Positions 51,703-61,301 of a stretch of 64,000 nt of DNA are shown here, one piece after another. This DNA comes from Bacillota bacterium. GTDB taxonomy: Bacteria; Bacillota; Clostridia; Christensenellales; UBA3700. A model generated the notes under the pieces. It was given only the letters and a program-made list of their open reading frames with translations, was not told where the DNA came from and made no database searches. The position numbers were made by a program, and so were the translations under genes. Every line of letters begins with the position of its first letter. Position 1 is the first letter of the stretch. The stretch covers positions 1-64,000 of the forward strand of contig JAEWXG010000003.1 in NCBI GenBank assembly GCA_023396095.1. The letters are read 5' to 3'.

Positions 51703-54700
51703 CTAACTTGCTTTCTTATAAAATGTCCAGATTTGATTGCCAGAACAATCTTTCACAGATAAGTCTCCCATTGTATCCACTATACCCTCTATAAGTCCTG
51801 ACATTTTATTTCGGAGTTGATTAACTGCGATTGCACTTTTAAATGCACTCGTACAACCACGCTCAGGATCAATGCTTTCATTTCCCCAAGCCGCCTCATA
51901 ATACTCCTTATATGCTGACATTTTGTCATCATCATTCTCTGAAAAAACTCTATTATATACAACTCCATCATGTCTAAACCTTAAATTAGCATATAATAGA
52001 AATTGAGTATCAACACAAGAATATTTATCATATCCAGCATCCTGCTCATGTTGTTTAATTATCTTTCCGCTTAATAAATTATTTTGTTCAACATAATATG
52101 ATGGAATGAAAAGATAAGTTGTGTCAAAACCTTCTTCTAATTCTACGAGTGGATCACTCCAAGTAGAATCAACAAAATACCAATAATCATATATCCTTAA
52201 TTTACTCCAAGCATGCCTTTCCTTTGCTTGCCCGGAAATTCTTACAGCATCTATCCCTTCTATTCCTGCAAATAATGTTAAAGTTTTTGTGTATGCATCG
52301 CAAACTGCATACCTTTTTTCCAAAAGAAATACACCTTCAAGGAAAAACGACGGATGCTGATATTGTATGGATTCATTTGATTCTTTTACTATCTCATGAT
52401 CATATGACAAATTATCAGCCAGCCAATTAACCATTGCTACAATTTTTTCATAATCTGTCATTGAATCCGATATTATATTTTTTAAAATCTCACGTGCTTT
52501 TTGATATATTTTTTCCGCATTGCTATTAGGCTTTGTTTGTGGCTTCAATCCGTTTGAAATAGCATCTACCAAATCGTCAGAAAACTCAATTAAATAAGGG
52601 GTCTCTTCTTTTGAATCTATTTTAAATTCAGCAAAAGAACTAGAACGTTTTGGAAACTCAGGTCTTCCAGCATAATATGCTTCATGCTCTTTATGATTTT
52701 CGTAATATTCTGCGCCTAGTACTTGGCGGCTAGATGGAGTGCCTGTTGAATAAATCGTAAACCTCATTGATGTTTCAGTAACCACAACATTTACTTTGTA
52801 TCCGTGATGATAAAATACTGATATTGCATTAACTTTGCTCGTAAAAGTCTTAACTTGATCATTAGGATTATATGCAAGATATATCCCATCTATTAATACT
52901 GTTGATCTCCTTGTAAATGTATTTAATGAACCATTAATTTCTTCTATATTTAAAATTCCGTAATGACCCACTTTACTATAATTATTACCATTCTTTAGTA
53001 TGTAGATAATTAATTCATTTAACTCATTTTCATCATCAATATATAAATTATATTGTTTACCAGCGTTATAAAAAATCTCATTTGTTTTAGCAAGCAAAAC
53101 AGGGTCTGTGATAAGTTTAATGCTTTTTTCAACAAATTTATCATCGTACTCAGCACTCAACATAAAACTTTTACCCGTCAATGTTCTTGGATCAATAACA
53201 ATTTTACCATCATAAACTTTAACTATGTCGTCATTTTTCACACCGTTAATTTTTACTTTTATATCATATAAATCACAATACATTGGGCAGTCAAAATCTA
53301 CAACTAACTCTTTCGATGATAGATATTTATATGAGCCCAATTTTAAACTATCTACATTCTTATATAAAGTGAAATAATAAGCATATGGTTCCCCGCCAAA
53401 AGTTGCTGTATATATAATCCCAATCCTATATTTGCCATTTTGAAGTTGACTAATTGTGCTTTGCGGCAATGTTATTTTAAGATCTCCATCATAAACAAGA
53501 TCATTATATTCTTTTCCATTTATCTCATAACTATTAAATTGAATATTAGACTCTGGCTTAGTAGATAAGAGCACATCTAAGTTACTCCAATCATTATAAG
53601 TATATAAATCGTCAAGAAAATTTAACTTAAACTGACTCCTTATAAATCTCACCATAAATTTATTGTCTTGTAAATTAATTCCTTCTATTGTAAATTCAAC
53701 AACTTCACCGATATTGAATTTTCGTAAAAATATAGGCTTCAAATTGATTTTTAAATTATCATCTTCAATCCTAATTGTATAATCATCAGATTTGCTTAAT
53801 TCCAAATCCTTATGATAAAACAATCTAATATGATCTGCATTTTCTTCTTTCTCAGTTAAAACATTTATTTCTAAATCATTTCCAGTCGGTTTTTCTACAC
53901 TAATATCAGAATAATATGTTTGATTATATGTAGCGAAACTTTGTGTAGTCTCCTTTACCACTTTTATTATGTAATCAAGCACAACTTGATTATCGGACTC
54001 GTCTTTAAATGTGAGACTCGCGTTTATTGTATCGCCAATTTCTACAAGAGATGACGGTTGTGCAACTATTTTTAAAAAATAACTAATATTATGATTCACT
54101 ATTTGATAATCTGTAGAATTAAGAATGCTTCCATCATATTCCACGGAATCTAATCTGTATTTATACTTTTTATATGGTAGTCTTGGACTTATATGGTCAC
54201 TCAATAACCTTGCTATAACAATATTATTATCCTGCACGGGTTCACGAGTATCGCTTGCAACAACTTCTATTTCTACAACGTATATTCCCTTTTTAAATGC
54301 TAATAACATTCCAGCATATCTCTCATCTTCATTAAAGTTATCAAAATAATTCTTTAAAAGCAAAATTGTGTTATCGCCTGAATTGCAAACAATATATACA
54401 TCTGAAATTAATTGATTATTTGTTTTATCAAAAACAAGACAACTTTCCAAATTTGCAACATTATTCACATCAAAAACTATTCCGCCATTTCTTAAATCAC
54501 TATTCTGAACATTGTAGTTTGGAAATTCTTCTTTAAAAGTTTGTGCAATGTTTATTGTCTGTGTACCCGCATATGGCAAATATCTCCTATCTTTTCTTAT
54601 ATATGTTGCCATTATTTTATATGTTCCTGGCTCTACTTTTATCAAATTGTTAAAATTATTAATGTTATTCTGTTCACCAGTATAAAAGGGGGTTTCCATA

Positions 54701-55209
54701 TTTAGAATTTTTAATGAAATCCAATCATATGCGTTATTAGAGTCCAAAAAAGAAAAATAATATTCATCAGCAATTTTACTTATTCCAACATTAAACTTAG
54801 TATCCAATTTTGCATGTGGAAAGAAAAATTTAAATTCATATGGATCTGAATCTTTATACCTTATATTTGAAAAAGATTTTGCAACCAAAACCAATTTATA
54901 ATTATTACCACCTATTAAGGATTTAATGTTATTCAATTTTAAAATTACTTTATTATTAGCTAATACTTCATCACTTGCTACTTCTTGTGAAATATCATCT
55001 AAAATTTTATATTCCCATTTCCCTATATTTTCATTATCATTTTTCCAAGTTATAATTCCTTTTTCATAATCATATTCTATATTTTCATCAAGATCTGTTT
55101 GCAATGTTTTTTTAATCAAAAAACAAGATGTTAAAGCAAAAAAACTTAACAAAACAAGAATAAAAACAATTAAAACCTTCAAGGCAAATTTTTTATATGA
55201 CCAATTCAA
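51703..55209 (-). CDS. Very large transglutaminase-like lipoprotein
   Basis: The frame opens at a GTG (55221), but the promoter at 55233-55262 puts transcription start near 55226, and GAGG lies six bases before a TTG at 55209, so I start there (1168 residues). The N terminus has a membrane stretch and lipobox FFALTSC (Cys near 29), so the protein is anchored outside. Residues about 50-830 are long beta-rich repeats without family. From about 910 to 1070 there is a transglutaminase-like core with Cys in KRYAVCDAYTK, His in KERHAWSKL and Asp in WYFVDSTWSDP. Likely a cell-surface crosslinking or peptidase enzyme. Confidence 0.8.
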   Translation of the reverse strand: MNWSYKKFALKVLIVFILVLLSFFALTSCFLIKKTLQTDLDENIEYDYEKGIITWKNDNENIGKWEYKILDDISQEVASDEVLANNKVILKLNNIKSLIGGNNYKLVLVAKSFSNIRYKDSDPYEFKFFFPHAKLDTKFNVGISKIADEYYFSFLDSNNAYDWISLKILNMETPFYTGEQNNINNFNNLIKVEPGTYKIMATYIRKDRRYLPYAGTQTINIAQTFKEEFPNYNVQNSDLRNGGIVFDVNNVANLESCLVFDKTNNQLISDVYIVCNSGDNTILLLKNYFDNFNEDERYAGMLLAFKKGIYVVEIEVVASDTREPVQDNNIVIARLLSDHISPRLPYKKYKYRLDSVEYDGSILNSTDYQIVNHNISYFLKIVAQPSSLVEIGDTINASLTFKDESDNQVVLDYIIKVVKETTQSFATYNQTYYSDISVEKPTGNDLEINVLTEKEENADHIRLFYHKDLELSKSDDYTIRIEDDNLKINLKPIFLRKFNIGEVVEFTIEGINLQDNKFMVRFIRSQFKLNFLDDLYTYNDWSNLDVLLSTKPESNIQFNSYEINGKEYNDLVYDGDLKITLPQSTISQLQNGKYRIGIIYTATFGGEPYAYYFTLYKNVDSLKLGSYKYLSSKELVVDFDCPMYCDLYDIKVKINGVKNDDIVKVYDGKIVIDPRTLTGKSFMLSAEYDDKFVEKSIKLITDPVLLAKTNEIFYNAGKQYNLYIDDENELNELIIYILKNGNNYSKVGHYGILNIEEINGSLNTFTRRSTVLIDGIYLAYNPNDQVKTFTSKVNAISVFYHHGYKVNVVVTETSMRFTIYSTGTPSSRQVLGAEYYENHKEHEAYYAGRPEFPKRSSSFAEFKIDSKEETPYLIEFSDDLVDAISNGLKPQTKPNSNAEKIYQKAREILKNIISDSMTDYEKIVAMVNWLADNLSYDHEIVKESNESIQYQHPSFFLEGVFLLEKRYAVCDAYTKTLTLFAGIEGIDAVRISGQAKERHAWSKLRIYDYWYFVDSTWSDPLVELEEGFDTTYLFIPSYYVEQNNLLSGKIIKQHEQDAGYDKYSCVDTQFLLYANLRFRHDGVVYNRVFSENDDDKMSAYKEYYEAAWGNESIDPERGCTSAFKSAIAVNQLRNKMSGLIEGIVDTMGDLSVKDCSGNQIWTFYKKAS

Positions 55210-55232
55210 ATAATACCTCACTCATCAATGAT

Positions 55233-55262
55233 ATTATAATCTTTTCACTCTTTTCTTGACAA
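55233..55262 (-). promoter_or_regulatory. SigA promoter of the large lipoprotein gene
   Basis: On the minus strand TTGTCA (55257-55262) and TATAAT (55233-55238) are 18 bases apart. Transcription would start near 55226, which decides against the GTG at 55221 as start codon. The divergent PI-PLC gene starts 140 bases away. Confidence 0.65.
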
Positions 55263-55400
55263 GGGATTGGATAATTATTAAAAACTACTCGCCACTTAAG
55301 CTTTAAGAAGCTCTTAGCTAATTTTAACATTACCTTAACAGCATTTAATAAGCCAGCGAATCAATCATTTATGCTATTATATTTCTATGAAGGTGGAAAT

Positions 55401-56393
55401 ATGAAAATTAGTAAAAAAATAAAACTTTGTTCAACTACCATCTTATTGATTGCATTTGCAATAACTTGCTTAGTAATCGTCTTGCCGAGCAACCACATTT
55501 TGGCGCAAAAAAATATAGAATATACAAATACTACAAAAATTAATTTAAAATCGTGGTTGTCAAATATCAATAATGAAGTTTTAATCAATACAATCAATAT
55601 CCCTGGAAGCCATGACAGTGCTGCTAGCAATGTAGCGTTAAGTTATAAATCGCAATGTCAAAATTATACTATTTATAACCAATTAAACTTCGGCATACGC
55701 TATTTAGATGTTAGATTATCAGATAAAGATTCAAATATCTTTTTATGTCACGGTCCTATTACTTGCTATAAAAACAACGGCAGCAAATATCTTTATAAAG
55801 ATTTGTTAAATGAGTGTAGTAAATTTTTAAATGAAAATCCAAGCGAATTTATTATCATCAATGTAAAAAATGAACAAATGTCTTCAAATATTCAAAATTT
55901 CAATAAAAAAGTTGATGATGAAACTTTAACAATTGTAAATGCCCAAAATCTATATATATCCGATGAAATACCAAAGTTAAAAGTTGTAAGAGGAAAAATT
56001 ATTCTTAATAAAAGATTTTCTATTGATGACACTGTTGTTGGTCATCTAAACTGGATTAATCAACCTCATCCAAAAATAGATGAAAGCTTATATGAAAAAA
56101 GTGAATCAAAACAATTGATTGCCTTTTCTCAAGATCAATTCAAATTATCAAAAAAAGATAAAAAAATAGCTATTACCACTTTCATTAATAAATCAATATT
56201 GCCAGAAAATGGTTATAGATTATGTTTTTTTAGCAATTCGGGCAATTTCTTTGCTTCACCTAAAAACTTTATAAACTCATTTGAATATAACCAAAATAAT
56301 TTTGCAGTATTAAAACGCAGAAAAGGCTTTATATTAATTTATGACTTTTGCAATGAAGAAAAAACAAATTATTTAATATTAACAAATTTCTAA
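55401..56393 (+). CDS. Secreted phosphatidylinositol-specific phospholipase C
   Basis: The start is ATG 55401, after AAGGTGG; the frame's earlier ATG at 55371 lacks a site. The 330-residue protein has a signal peptide (residues 1-37, cleavage about HILAQ). The catalytic domain has INTINIPGSHDSAAS with the first His (about 75), FGIRYLDVRLSDKD, and FLCHGPITCYKN with the second His. These are the PI-PLC X-box features of bacterial enzymes, including the two His. The target would be phosphatidylinositol or GPI anchors of the host. It is divergent from the large lipoprotein gene. Confidence 0.87.
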   Translation: MKISKKIKLCSTTILLIAFAITCLVIVLPSNHILAQKNIEYTNTTKINLKSWLSNINNEVLINTINIPGSHDSAASNVALSYKSQCQNYTIYNQLNFGIRYLDVRLSDKDSNIFLCHGPITCYKNNGSKYLYKDLLNECSKFLNENPSEFIIINVKNEQMSSNIQNFNKKVDDETLTIVNAQNLYISDEIPKLKVVRGKIILNKRFSIDDTVVGHLNWINQPHPKIDESLYEKSESKQLIAFSQDQFKLSKKDKKIAITTFINKSILPENGYRLCFFSNSGNFFASPKNFINSFEYNQNNFAVLKRRKGFILIYDFCNEEKTNYLILTNF

Positions 56394-56466
56394 AACCTAA
56401 CCTTGTTTTTTAAGATGTGAGACACTATAATTATTATGTTTGAAAAAAAGTTTCAAGGAGATTATT

Positions 56467-57006
56467 ATGGCAGAATTTTTTACTGTAGATATATGTGGAT
56501 ATAAGGCAGAATTGCCAGTTTTAGAATTACCCGATGGTGTTAAGATTGCTTTCTTTAACCTACACGGAGATCAATTTTTAACTGAGCACTGTGCTAAAGA
56601 ATTATCAAAGCATTTAACAGATTGCGACATCATCATTACTGCTGAATCAAAAGGTCTTCAATTAGCTCATTGTGTAGCTAAAAATTTAAATCAAAGATTT
56701 TATTGCGTTGCAAGAAAATCTAAAAAATTATACATGCTTGATGGCATATCTATTGCTATCGGTTCTTCTATAACTACTGGTGACATTCAAAAATTGTATC
56801 TTTCGGAAAGAGATGTCAATTTACTAAAAGGAAAGAAAGTTGCTATTGTAGACGATGTAATTTCTACTGGCAATAGTTTAATTGGATTAGAAAAACTTGT
56901 AGAAAAAGCTGGTGGCATTTTACACAAAAAAGCTTTCGTTTTAGCAGAAGGTGCCGCTAAGAATAGAGATGATATTATTTACCTAGCTTCCATCCCTCTA
57001 CTATAA
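56467..57006 (+). CDS. Adenine/xanthine-type phosphoribosyltransferase
   Basis: CAAGGAG lies before the ATG at 56467, so the start is MAEFFTVDICGYK and not the TTG at 56440; the protein has 179 residues. The PRPP motif is VAIVDDVISTGNSL (about 128-141), the hallmark of type I PRTs. The early segment ITAESKGLQLAHCVAK resembles the adenine PRT (Apt) core. Substrate (adenine, xanthine or another base) cannot be fixed. The gene converges with the antiporter gene with a gap of four bases and no visible terminator. Confidence 0.85.
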   Translation: MAEFFTVDICGYKAELPVLELPDGVKIAFFNLHGDQFLTEHCAKELSKHLTDCDIIITAESKGLQLAHCVAKNLNQRFYCVARKSKKLYMLDGISIAIGSSITTGDIQKLYLSERDVNLLKGKKVAIVDDVISTGNSLIGLEKLVEKAGGILHKKAFVLAEGAAKNRDDIIYLASIPLL

Positions 57007-57010
57007 TTAA

Positions 57011-58438
57011 CTATTCATCTATTTCAATAGTATGAGCACCATCTCTATCACAACTGTCGATATTATTGTTATATTCTGAATATTTATCAAAAAACTTTAT
57101 GTTTTGTAATTCAATTTTTTCCGCTGGATAAATTACTGCCGGCATATAGCCTTCTCTCGCCTCTTCTCCAGAATATTTAATGTTATATATTTCTGGCTCA
57201 TTCTTAATATATCGAAAAATCGTTTTAAGTAAAATTGGTGCAATTAATGAAGATATGATAATTAGAATAATAACTGCTGGCAAAAACTCAGCATCAAACA
57301 AGTTTAAATCCATACCCTTAGCAGCTACAACTAAAGCAACTTCGCCTCTAACCATCATTCCTACTCCAACTGCCGCAGATTCGTGTCTTGTATATTTGCA
57401 GAGCCTTGCTGCAGAATAACACCCTATAAATTTAGACATAAGCCCAAATACAACAAATAAAAGAATAAATAAAAACATATCAAAAGTAAATGAACCAGCA
57501 AACATTTGCCTTAAATCTGTTGTTATTCCAATTCTTGCAAAGAAAATCGGACTAAATAATAAATATGAACTTGTATCTATTTTCTTTTCAATATAATCAA
57601 TACCTGGCAAGTTTGCGATAAATACACCTGCAATAAAAGCCCCTGCAATATCTGCAATCCCAAAAAGCTTCTCGGATGCATATGCAAATAGGAAACATAT
57701 AGCTAATGTTAAAATTGGCAATCTTCTTTTATTATTAAATTTCTTTCCGAAATATTTAAATGAAAAATGAAAAATAATCCCTAACCCAATTGCTCCTAGG
57801 AAGAAATATAGAAGATTTAAAAGAACGTTTCCAAAAGCAGCCCCGATATTAATATCTCCACTTGTGCTGCCAGCTAGATTTTGGACAACCGCTAAAATAA
57901 CAATTCCAATAATATCATCAAGTACTGCTGCCCCTAAAATAGAAACCCCTACCTTTCCATTGAGTTTTCCTAATTCGTGTAATGCTTCCACAGTAATTCC
58001 AACAGAAGTTGCTGTTAAAATTGTTCCAAAAAACAAAGTTTTTAGCAATAAAGTCTTATCGTTAAATAATGGAGTAAAATTAATTGACCATTTATTTAAA
58101 AAAAGTGCTGAAACAAAGAATCCTAATACGAATGGCACTATTACACCGGCAAGCGTAATAACTACTGAAGGAATACCATTCTTTTTTAATTCCTTCAAGT
58201 TAGTTGTCATACCAGCTGAAAACAAAATTAATATTACTCCTATTTCTGCTAATATTTTTAATGGATCAGCAGATCCGCTTGGAGGTGGAACAATTAATTT
58301 GAAAACACTAGGCCCCAAGAGCAACCCTGCAATAATTGCTCCTACGACTTGTGGCAAACCAAGTTTTTTCATAAATATACCCAAAACTTTAGTAAAAATT
58401 AAAATCAAGGCTATATCAAGTAAAAATTTATAATTCAC
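57011..58438 (-). CDS. Monovalent cation:proton antiporter (CPA2/KefB-type)
   Basis: This 475-residue membrane protein has about 12 segments of the Na+/H+ exchanger fold. Conserved features include VVGAIIAGLLLGPSVF, LFSAGMTTNLKELKK, ILGAAVLDDIIGIVIL (with the DD pair that binds ion), and IAGAFIAGVFIANLPG. Residues 430-475 form a charged cytoplasmic tail without RCK or TrkA domain. It should use the proton gradient to expel Na+ or K+. It has no close gene partner. Confidence 0.9.
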   Translation of the reverse strand: MNYKFLLDIALILIFTKVLGIFMKKLGLPQVVGAIIAGLLLGPSVFKLIVPPPSGSADPLKILAEIGVILILFSAGMTTNLKELKKNGIPSVVITLAGVIVPFVLGFFVSALFLNKWSINFTPLFNDKTLLLKTLFFGTILTATSVGITVEALHELGKLNGKVGVSILGAAVLDDIIGIVILAVVQNLAGSTSGDINIGAAFGNVLLNLLYFFLGAIGLGIIFHFSFKYFGKKFNNKRRLPILTLAICFLFAYASEKLFGIADIAGAFIAGVFIANLPGIDYIEKKIDTSSYLLFSPIFFARIGITTDLRQMFAGSFTFDMFLFILLFVVFGLMSKFIGCYSAARLCKYTRHESAAVGVGMMVRGEVALVVAAKGMDLNLFDAEFLPAVIILIIISSLIAPILLKTIFRYIKNEPEIYNIKYSGEEAREGYMPAVIYPAEKIELQNIKFFDKYSEYNNNIDSCDRDGAHTIEIDE

Positions 58439-58597
58439 AACCTACCTCCATATTATTCAACACACAGGATAATATATTACTACTTTCTTTTTTATTTTAC
58501 TAATAAAATTTTCCAAATAAAAACCAAGTGTCCTACAACAACTAAATTATTATAAATAAATATTATAATAATGTGTTATTTCACTTGGCTATTAAAA

Positions 58598-58825
58598 TTA
58601 TATTTCTTCCATTTGATTTAATATATTCTTTAATGCTTTCAATTCATCAACACTTAAAGTTATACCTTTACCCATTTTTTCTCTATCTGGTGCCCATTCT
58701 CTAATATCATACTTGGATTCTTTATCGTTCCAAGTAATATAGTTAATTTGTTTCACCCAACCTTTTGCAGTTGTAGATAAAACACCAATTTCCTTATTAA
58801 TTACATATTTGAAATCCCCAGCCAT
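58598..58825 (-). CDS. PC4/YdbC-family single-strand nucleic acid binding protein
   Basis: This 75-residue protein matches bacterial YdbC, a homologue of eukaryotic transcription coactivator PC4 (p15): beta strands in FKYVINKEIGVLSTTAKGW and KQINYITWN, then YDIREWAPDREKMGKGITLS, and a final helix DELKALKNILNQM. YdbC homologues bind ssDNA. The gene is isolated, with AGGAG upstream. Confidence 0.88.
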   Translation of the reverse strand: MAGDFKYVINKEIGVLSTTAKGWVKQINYITWNDKESKYDIREWAPDREKMGKGITLSVDELKALKNILNQMEEI

Positions 58826-58935
58826 AATAATCTCCTCTTAAATTGCTTAATATTTATATATTAACATATCAATATAAGTATTACAAGCATTAAAATCTTA
58901 TTTATTATACTTAAACTTGAGCAAAGCAAGTTATT

Positions 58936-59565
58936 TCATACTGTCGTATCACTCAATTTTTCCATATATGCATAAATAATATTTGCAACTTGATCGACAG
59001 TTAAATTAGTTGTATTAATTGCTAAGCTATAATCATGTGGATCTCCCCATTTTTCGCCTGTATATGTTTCGTAATAACTAGCTCTTTGTTTATCTGCTTT
59101 TAGCAATGTTTTCTTTATTTTATCAGACTTTTCAATAGTGTATTTTTCCTTTACTCTCTTTTCTCTTTCTTCTAAGCTTGCATATAAGAAAACTGAGATA
59201 ATATTATCACGATTTTTTAAAATATAATTTGCGCACCTTCCAATAATAACACAAGGCTTTGCGGCAACCTCCTTAATTATTTCAGATTGTGTCAAAAATA
59301 ATTCATCATTAATTGCATAATTATTAATAACCCAACCATATGTACTTGCAAAATTCAAATTATATGTTAACATTCCGCCAAAAATATTTTTTGCTTTTTC
59401 ATCATATTTTTGATAAGCATCAGGATTAGTTCCATTAACTTTAGCTGCCATCAATATCAGTTCATTATCGTAGTAAGGAACTCCCATTTTTTCAGATAAT
59501 TTCTTGCCTATTTCGCGTCCACCACAAGCAAATTCTCTGCCTATTGTAACAACATAATTTTTCAT
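58936..59565 (-). CDS. Cytidylate-kinase-like protein
   Basis: This 209-residue protein belongs to the Cytidylate_kin2 family. The P-loop-like start is VVTIGREFACGGREIGKKLS, followed by PYYDNELILMAAK. There is CVIIGRCANYILKN and a lid rich in basic residues (REKRVKEKYTIEKSDK). Proteins of this family are phosphotransfer proteins of unsettled substrate; nucleotide kinase activity is presumed. The leader has a run of G (AGGGGGG) as ribosome binding site. Confidence 0.87.
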   Translation of the reverse strand: MKNYVVTIGREFACGGREIGKKLSEKMGVPYYDNELILMAAKVNGTNPDAYQKYDEKAKNIFGGMLTYNLNFASTYGWVINNYAINDELFLTQSEIIKEVAAKPCVIIGRCANYILKNRDNIISVFLYASLEEREKRVKEKYTIEKSDKIKKTLLKADKQRASYYETYTGEKWGDPHDYSLAINTTNLTVDQVANIIYAYMEKLSDTTV

Positions 59566-59962
59566 AATTATCCCCCCCCTTCATTACTAATATTATAACA
59601 TTAATTTAATTATCTTCATTAACTTTTTATCAAAATAAAATGTCATATATAGCATTTTACTTACGCACTATTTTTCTTCATCACCTCATTCCTGTAAGCC
59701 GCCACGTCCTGCCTACTTTTGGTAGACTTCTGACTTTTGTCCTATGTAAATTGCAACATTATGTATCTCTTCAAATTAGTGCAATTATAACCATCATTAT
59801 TATCAAAAGCTAAAATTCCATTTTTTAAAAGTATAGACACGCTTATCAATCAAATCGGCATTCAAATTCTTCAAGCTTATCTTTTCATCATATTTGTTTT
59901 ATTTTATTATAGAAAAATATATAATATCTAATTAGAAATAAAAAGGAGAAGCAAGTTTAATT
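59566..59962. other. Intergenic region between the kinase-like and mscS genes
   Basis: The region carries divergent promoters, but none is a clear consensus match. Between about 59660 and 59730 the minus strand reads KSTKSRQDVAAYRNEVMKK and stops, a possible gene-end remnant that I cannot name. No RNA gene was recognised. Confidence 0.35.
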
Positions 59963-60787
59963 ATGGAAAATTTCAAAACATTCTTTTCGACATATGGGTT
60001 AAAATTATTTGAAGGGTTAGCTTGGTTGCTTCTTGGCATTGTCGTAATACAAATTATTACAAATATTACAAAAAAAATTCTCTTAAAAACTCGATTGCAA
60101 ACTATTGTAATTTCATTTATTGTTTCATTAATCAAATTAGTTTTATACTTCCTAACATTAATGTTAATTGCAAATTCTTTAGGTATACAAACTTCAGGAT
60201 TTGTTGCAATTGCTACAGCACTATCACTTGCCATCTCACTCGCTTTAAAAGACATATTATCAAATATTGTAAGTGGAGCAATCATTATATCAACAAAACC
60301 TTTTTCTGAAGGAGATTTTATACAAATTGGTGACACTACCGGAACTATTAAGTCTATAAATATGATTAGAACTACTCTTGTCTCATTTGACAATAAAGTA
60401 ATATCAATACCAAATGCTCAAATTATGACAAGTTCTATTACAAATTTTAATGGTAAAACAACAAGACGTTTGGATATTAATTTTTCTGTTAGCATTGGCG
60501 AAGATATAGAAAAAATAAAAAGGCTTATTGCAAATTTACAAAATCAATATATAAAAGATGGTCTCGCTCTAGATGCTCCAGAACCATTTATAAGACTTCT
60601 TTCAATTAATGAAAATACAATAACCTTCACAGCTAGAGTTTGGGTAGACACAAAACTTTATTGGTCAACCTACTTTCAATTTACAGAAGATATTTATAAA
60701 ACTTTATTAGAGTATAATATCAAATTTAATAAACAACTAAGTATTGCACTTGCTAATGATAAGGAGAATAAAATAAATGAACAATAA
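59963..60787 (+). CDS. mscS: Small-conductance mechanosensitive channel (MscS)
   Basis: This 274-residue protein has three membrane helices (about 12-30, 50-73, 80-110) and the pore helix GFVAIATALSLAISLALKDI, followed by LSNIVSGAIIISTKPFSEGD and the beta domain (TGTIKSINMIRTTL). It should release osmolytes under down-shock. AAAGGAG precedes the ATG. The stop overlaps the next gene by 11 bases, so they form an operon. Confidence 0.93.
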   Translation: MENFKTFFSTYGLKLFEGLAWLLLGIVVIQIITNITKKILLKTRLQTIVISFIVSLIKLVLYFLTLMLIANSLGIQTSGFVAIATALSLAISLALKDILSNIVSGAIIISTKPFSEGDFIQIGDTTGTIKSINMIRTTLVSFDNKVISIPNAQIMTSSITNFNGKTTRRLDINFSVSIGEDIEKIKRLIANLQNQYIKDGLALDAPEPFIRLLSINENTITFTARVWVDTKLYWSTYFQFTEDIYKTLLEYNIKFNKQLSIALANDKENKINEQ

Positions 60788-61301
60788 AAAACTTTTTAAT
60801 ATATTAATACTCTCTTTAGTAACACTAATCTTGACATTTTTTAATAGTCTTTTGATTTTTGCAGAAGATTCTGATAATACTAGTTTATCAAACACAGAAC
60901 GTGCAATATTAGCAGGCACTATTATACTTATATGTATCCCTTTATTAGTGGTTCTTAAAACTAGAAAAATTAATAATATTAAACGCTTAAAGCAATTACA
61001 TAAAAAATTATGCAAACAAATCGAAATGTTGGAAACACAAAAAAAATTCACTACCAGCAATACATTAAAAATTAAATCATTATTAAACAATATTAGACAA
61101 TCAATATATAGCGAATTATCCAATACTGAAAATTACCAATTAGAACTATTAAATGCTGATGCTCATACTATTATTTCAAATTTGGACAACTTAACATATA
61201 AAACAATTTTTGATAAAGAAAACGCAAATGCCTCATTGTTTATGGAATCTTTAAAGGCTTTCAATTCTCAATTTGAAAATTTTTTAAATCATTTCGAATA
61301 A
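60777..61301 (+). CDS. Two-pass membrane protein coupled to mscS
   Basis: This 174-residue protein has a signal-like first segment (residues 8-28) and a second one (about 44-60), with a short loop outside (FAEDSDNTSLS). The rest is a cytoplasmic helical region rich in Lys, Asn and Leu, likely a coiled coil. I do not recognise a family. It starts inside the last codons of mscS (TAAGGAG upstream), so it may assist the channel. Its end overlaps the end of pflA on the opposite strand by 13 bases. Confidence 0.7.
   Translation: MNNKKLFNILILSLVTLILTFFNSLLIFAEDSDNTSLSNTERAILAGTIILICIPLLVVLKTRKINNIKRLKQLHKKLCKQIEMLETQKKFTTSNTLKIKSLLNNIRQSIYSELSNTENYQLELLNADAHTIISNLDNLTYKTIFDKENANASLFMESLKAFNSQFENFLNHFE

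Noticed and set aside
57864..58433. 189-codon plus-strand frame opposite the antiporter gene
   Set aside because: It is a shadow of a polytopic membrane protein; no ribosome binding site and no recognisable domain.
59660..59730. Possible small RNA or gene remnant in the GC-richer patch upstream of mscS
   Set aside because: Only about 20 codons of open frame and no stable hairpin with a T run; noted in the intergenic entry but not called.
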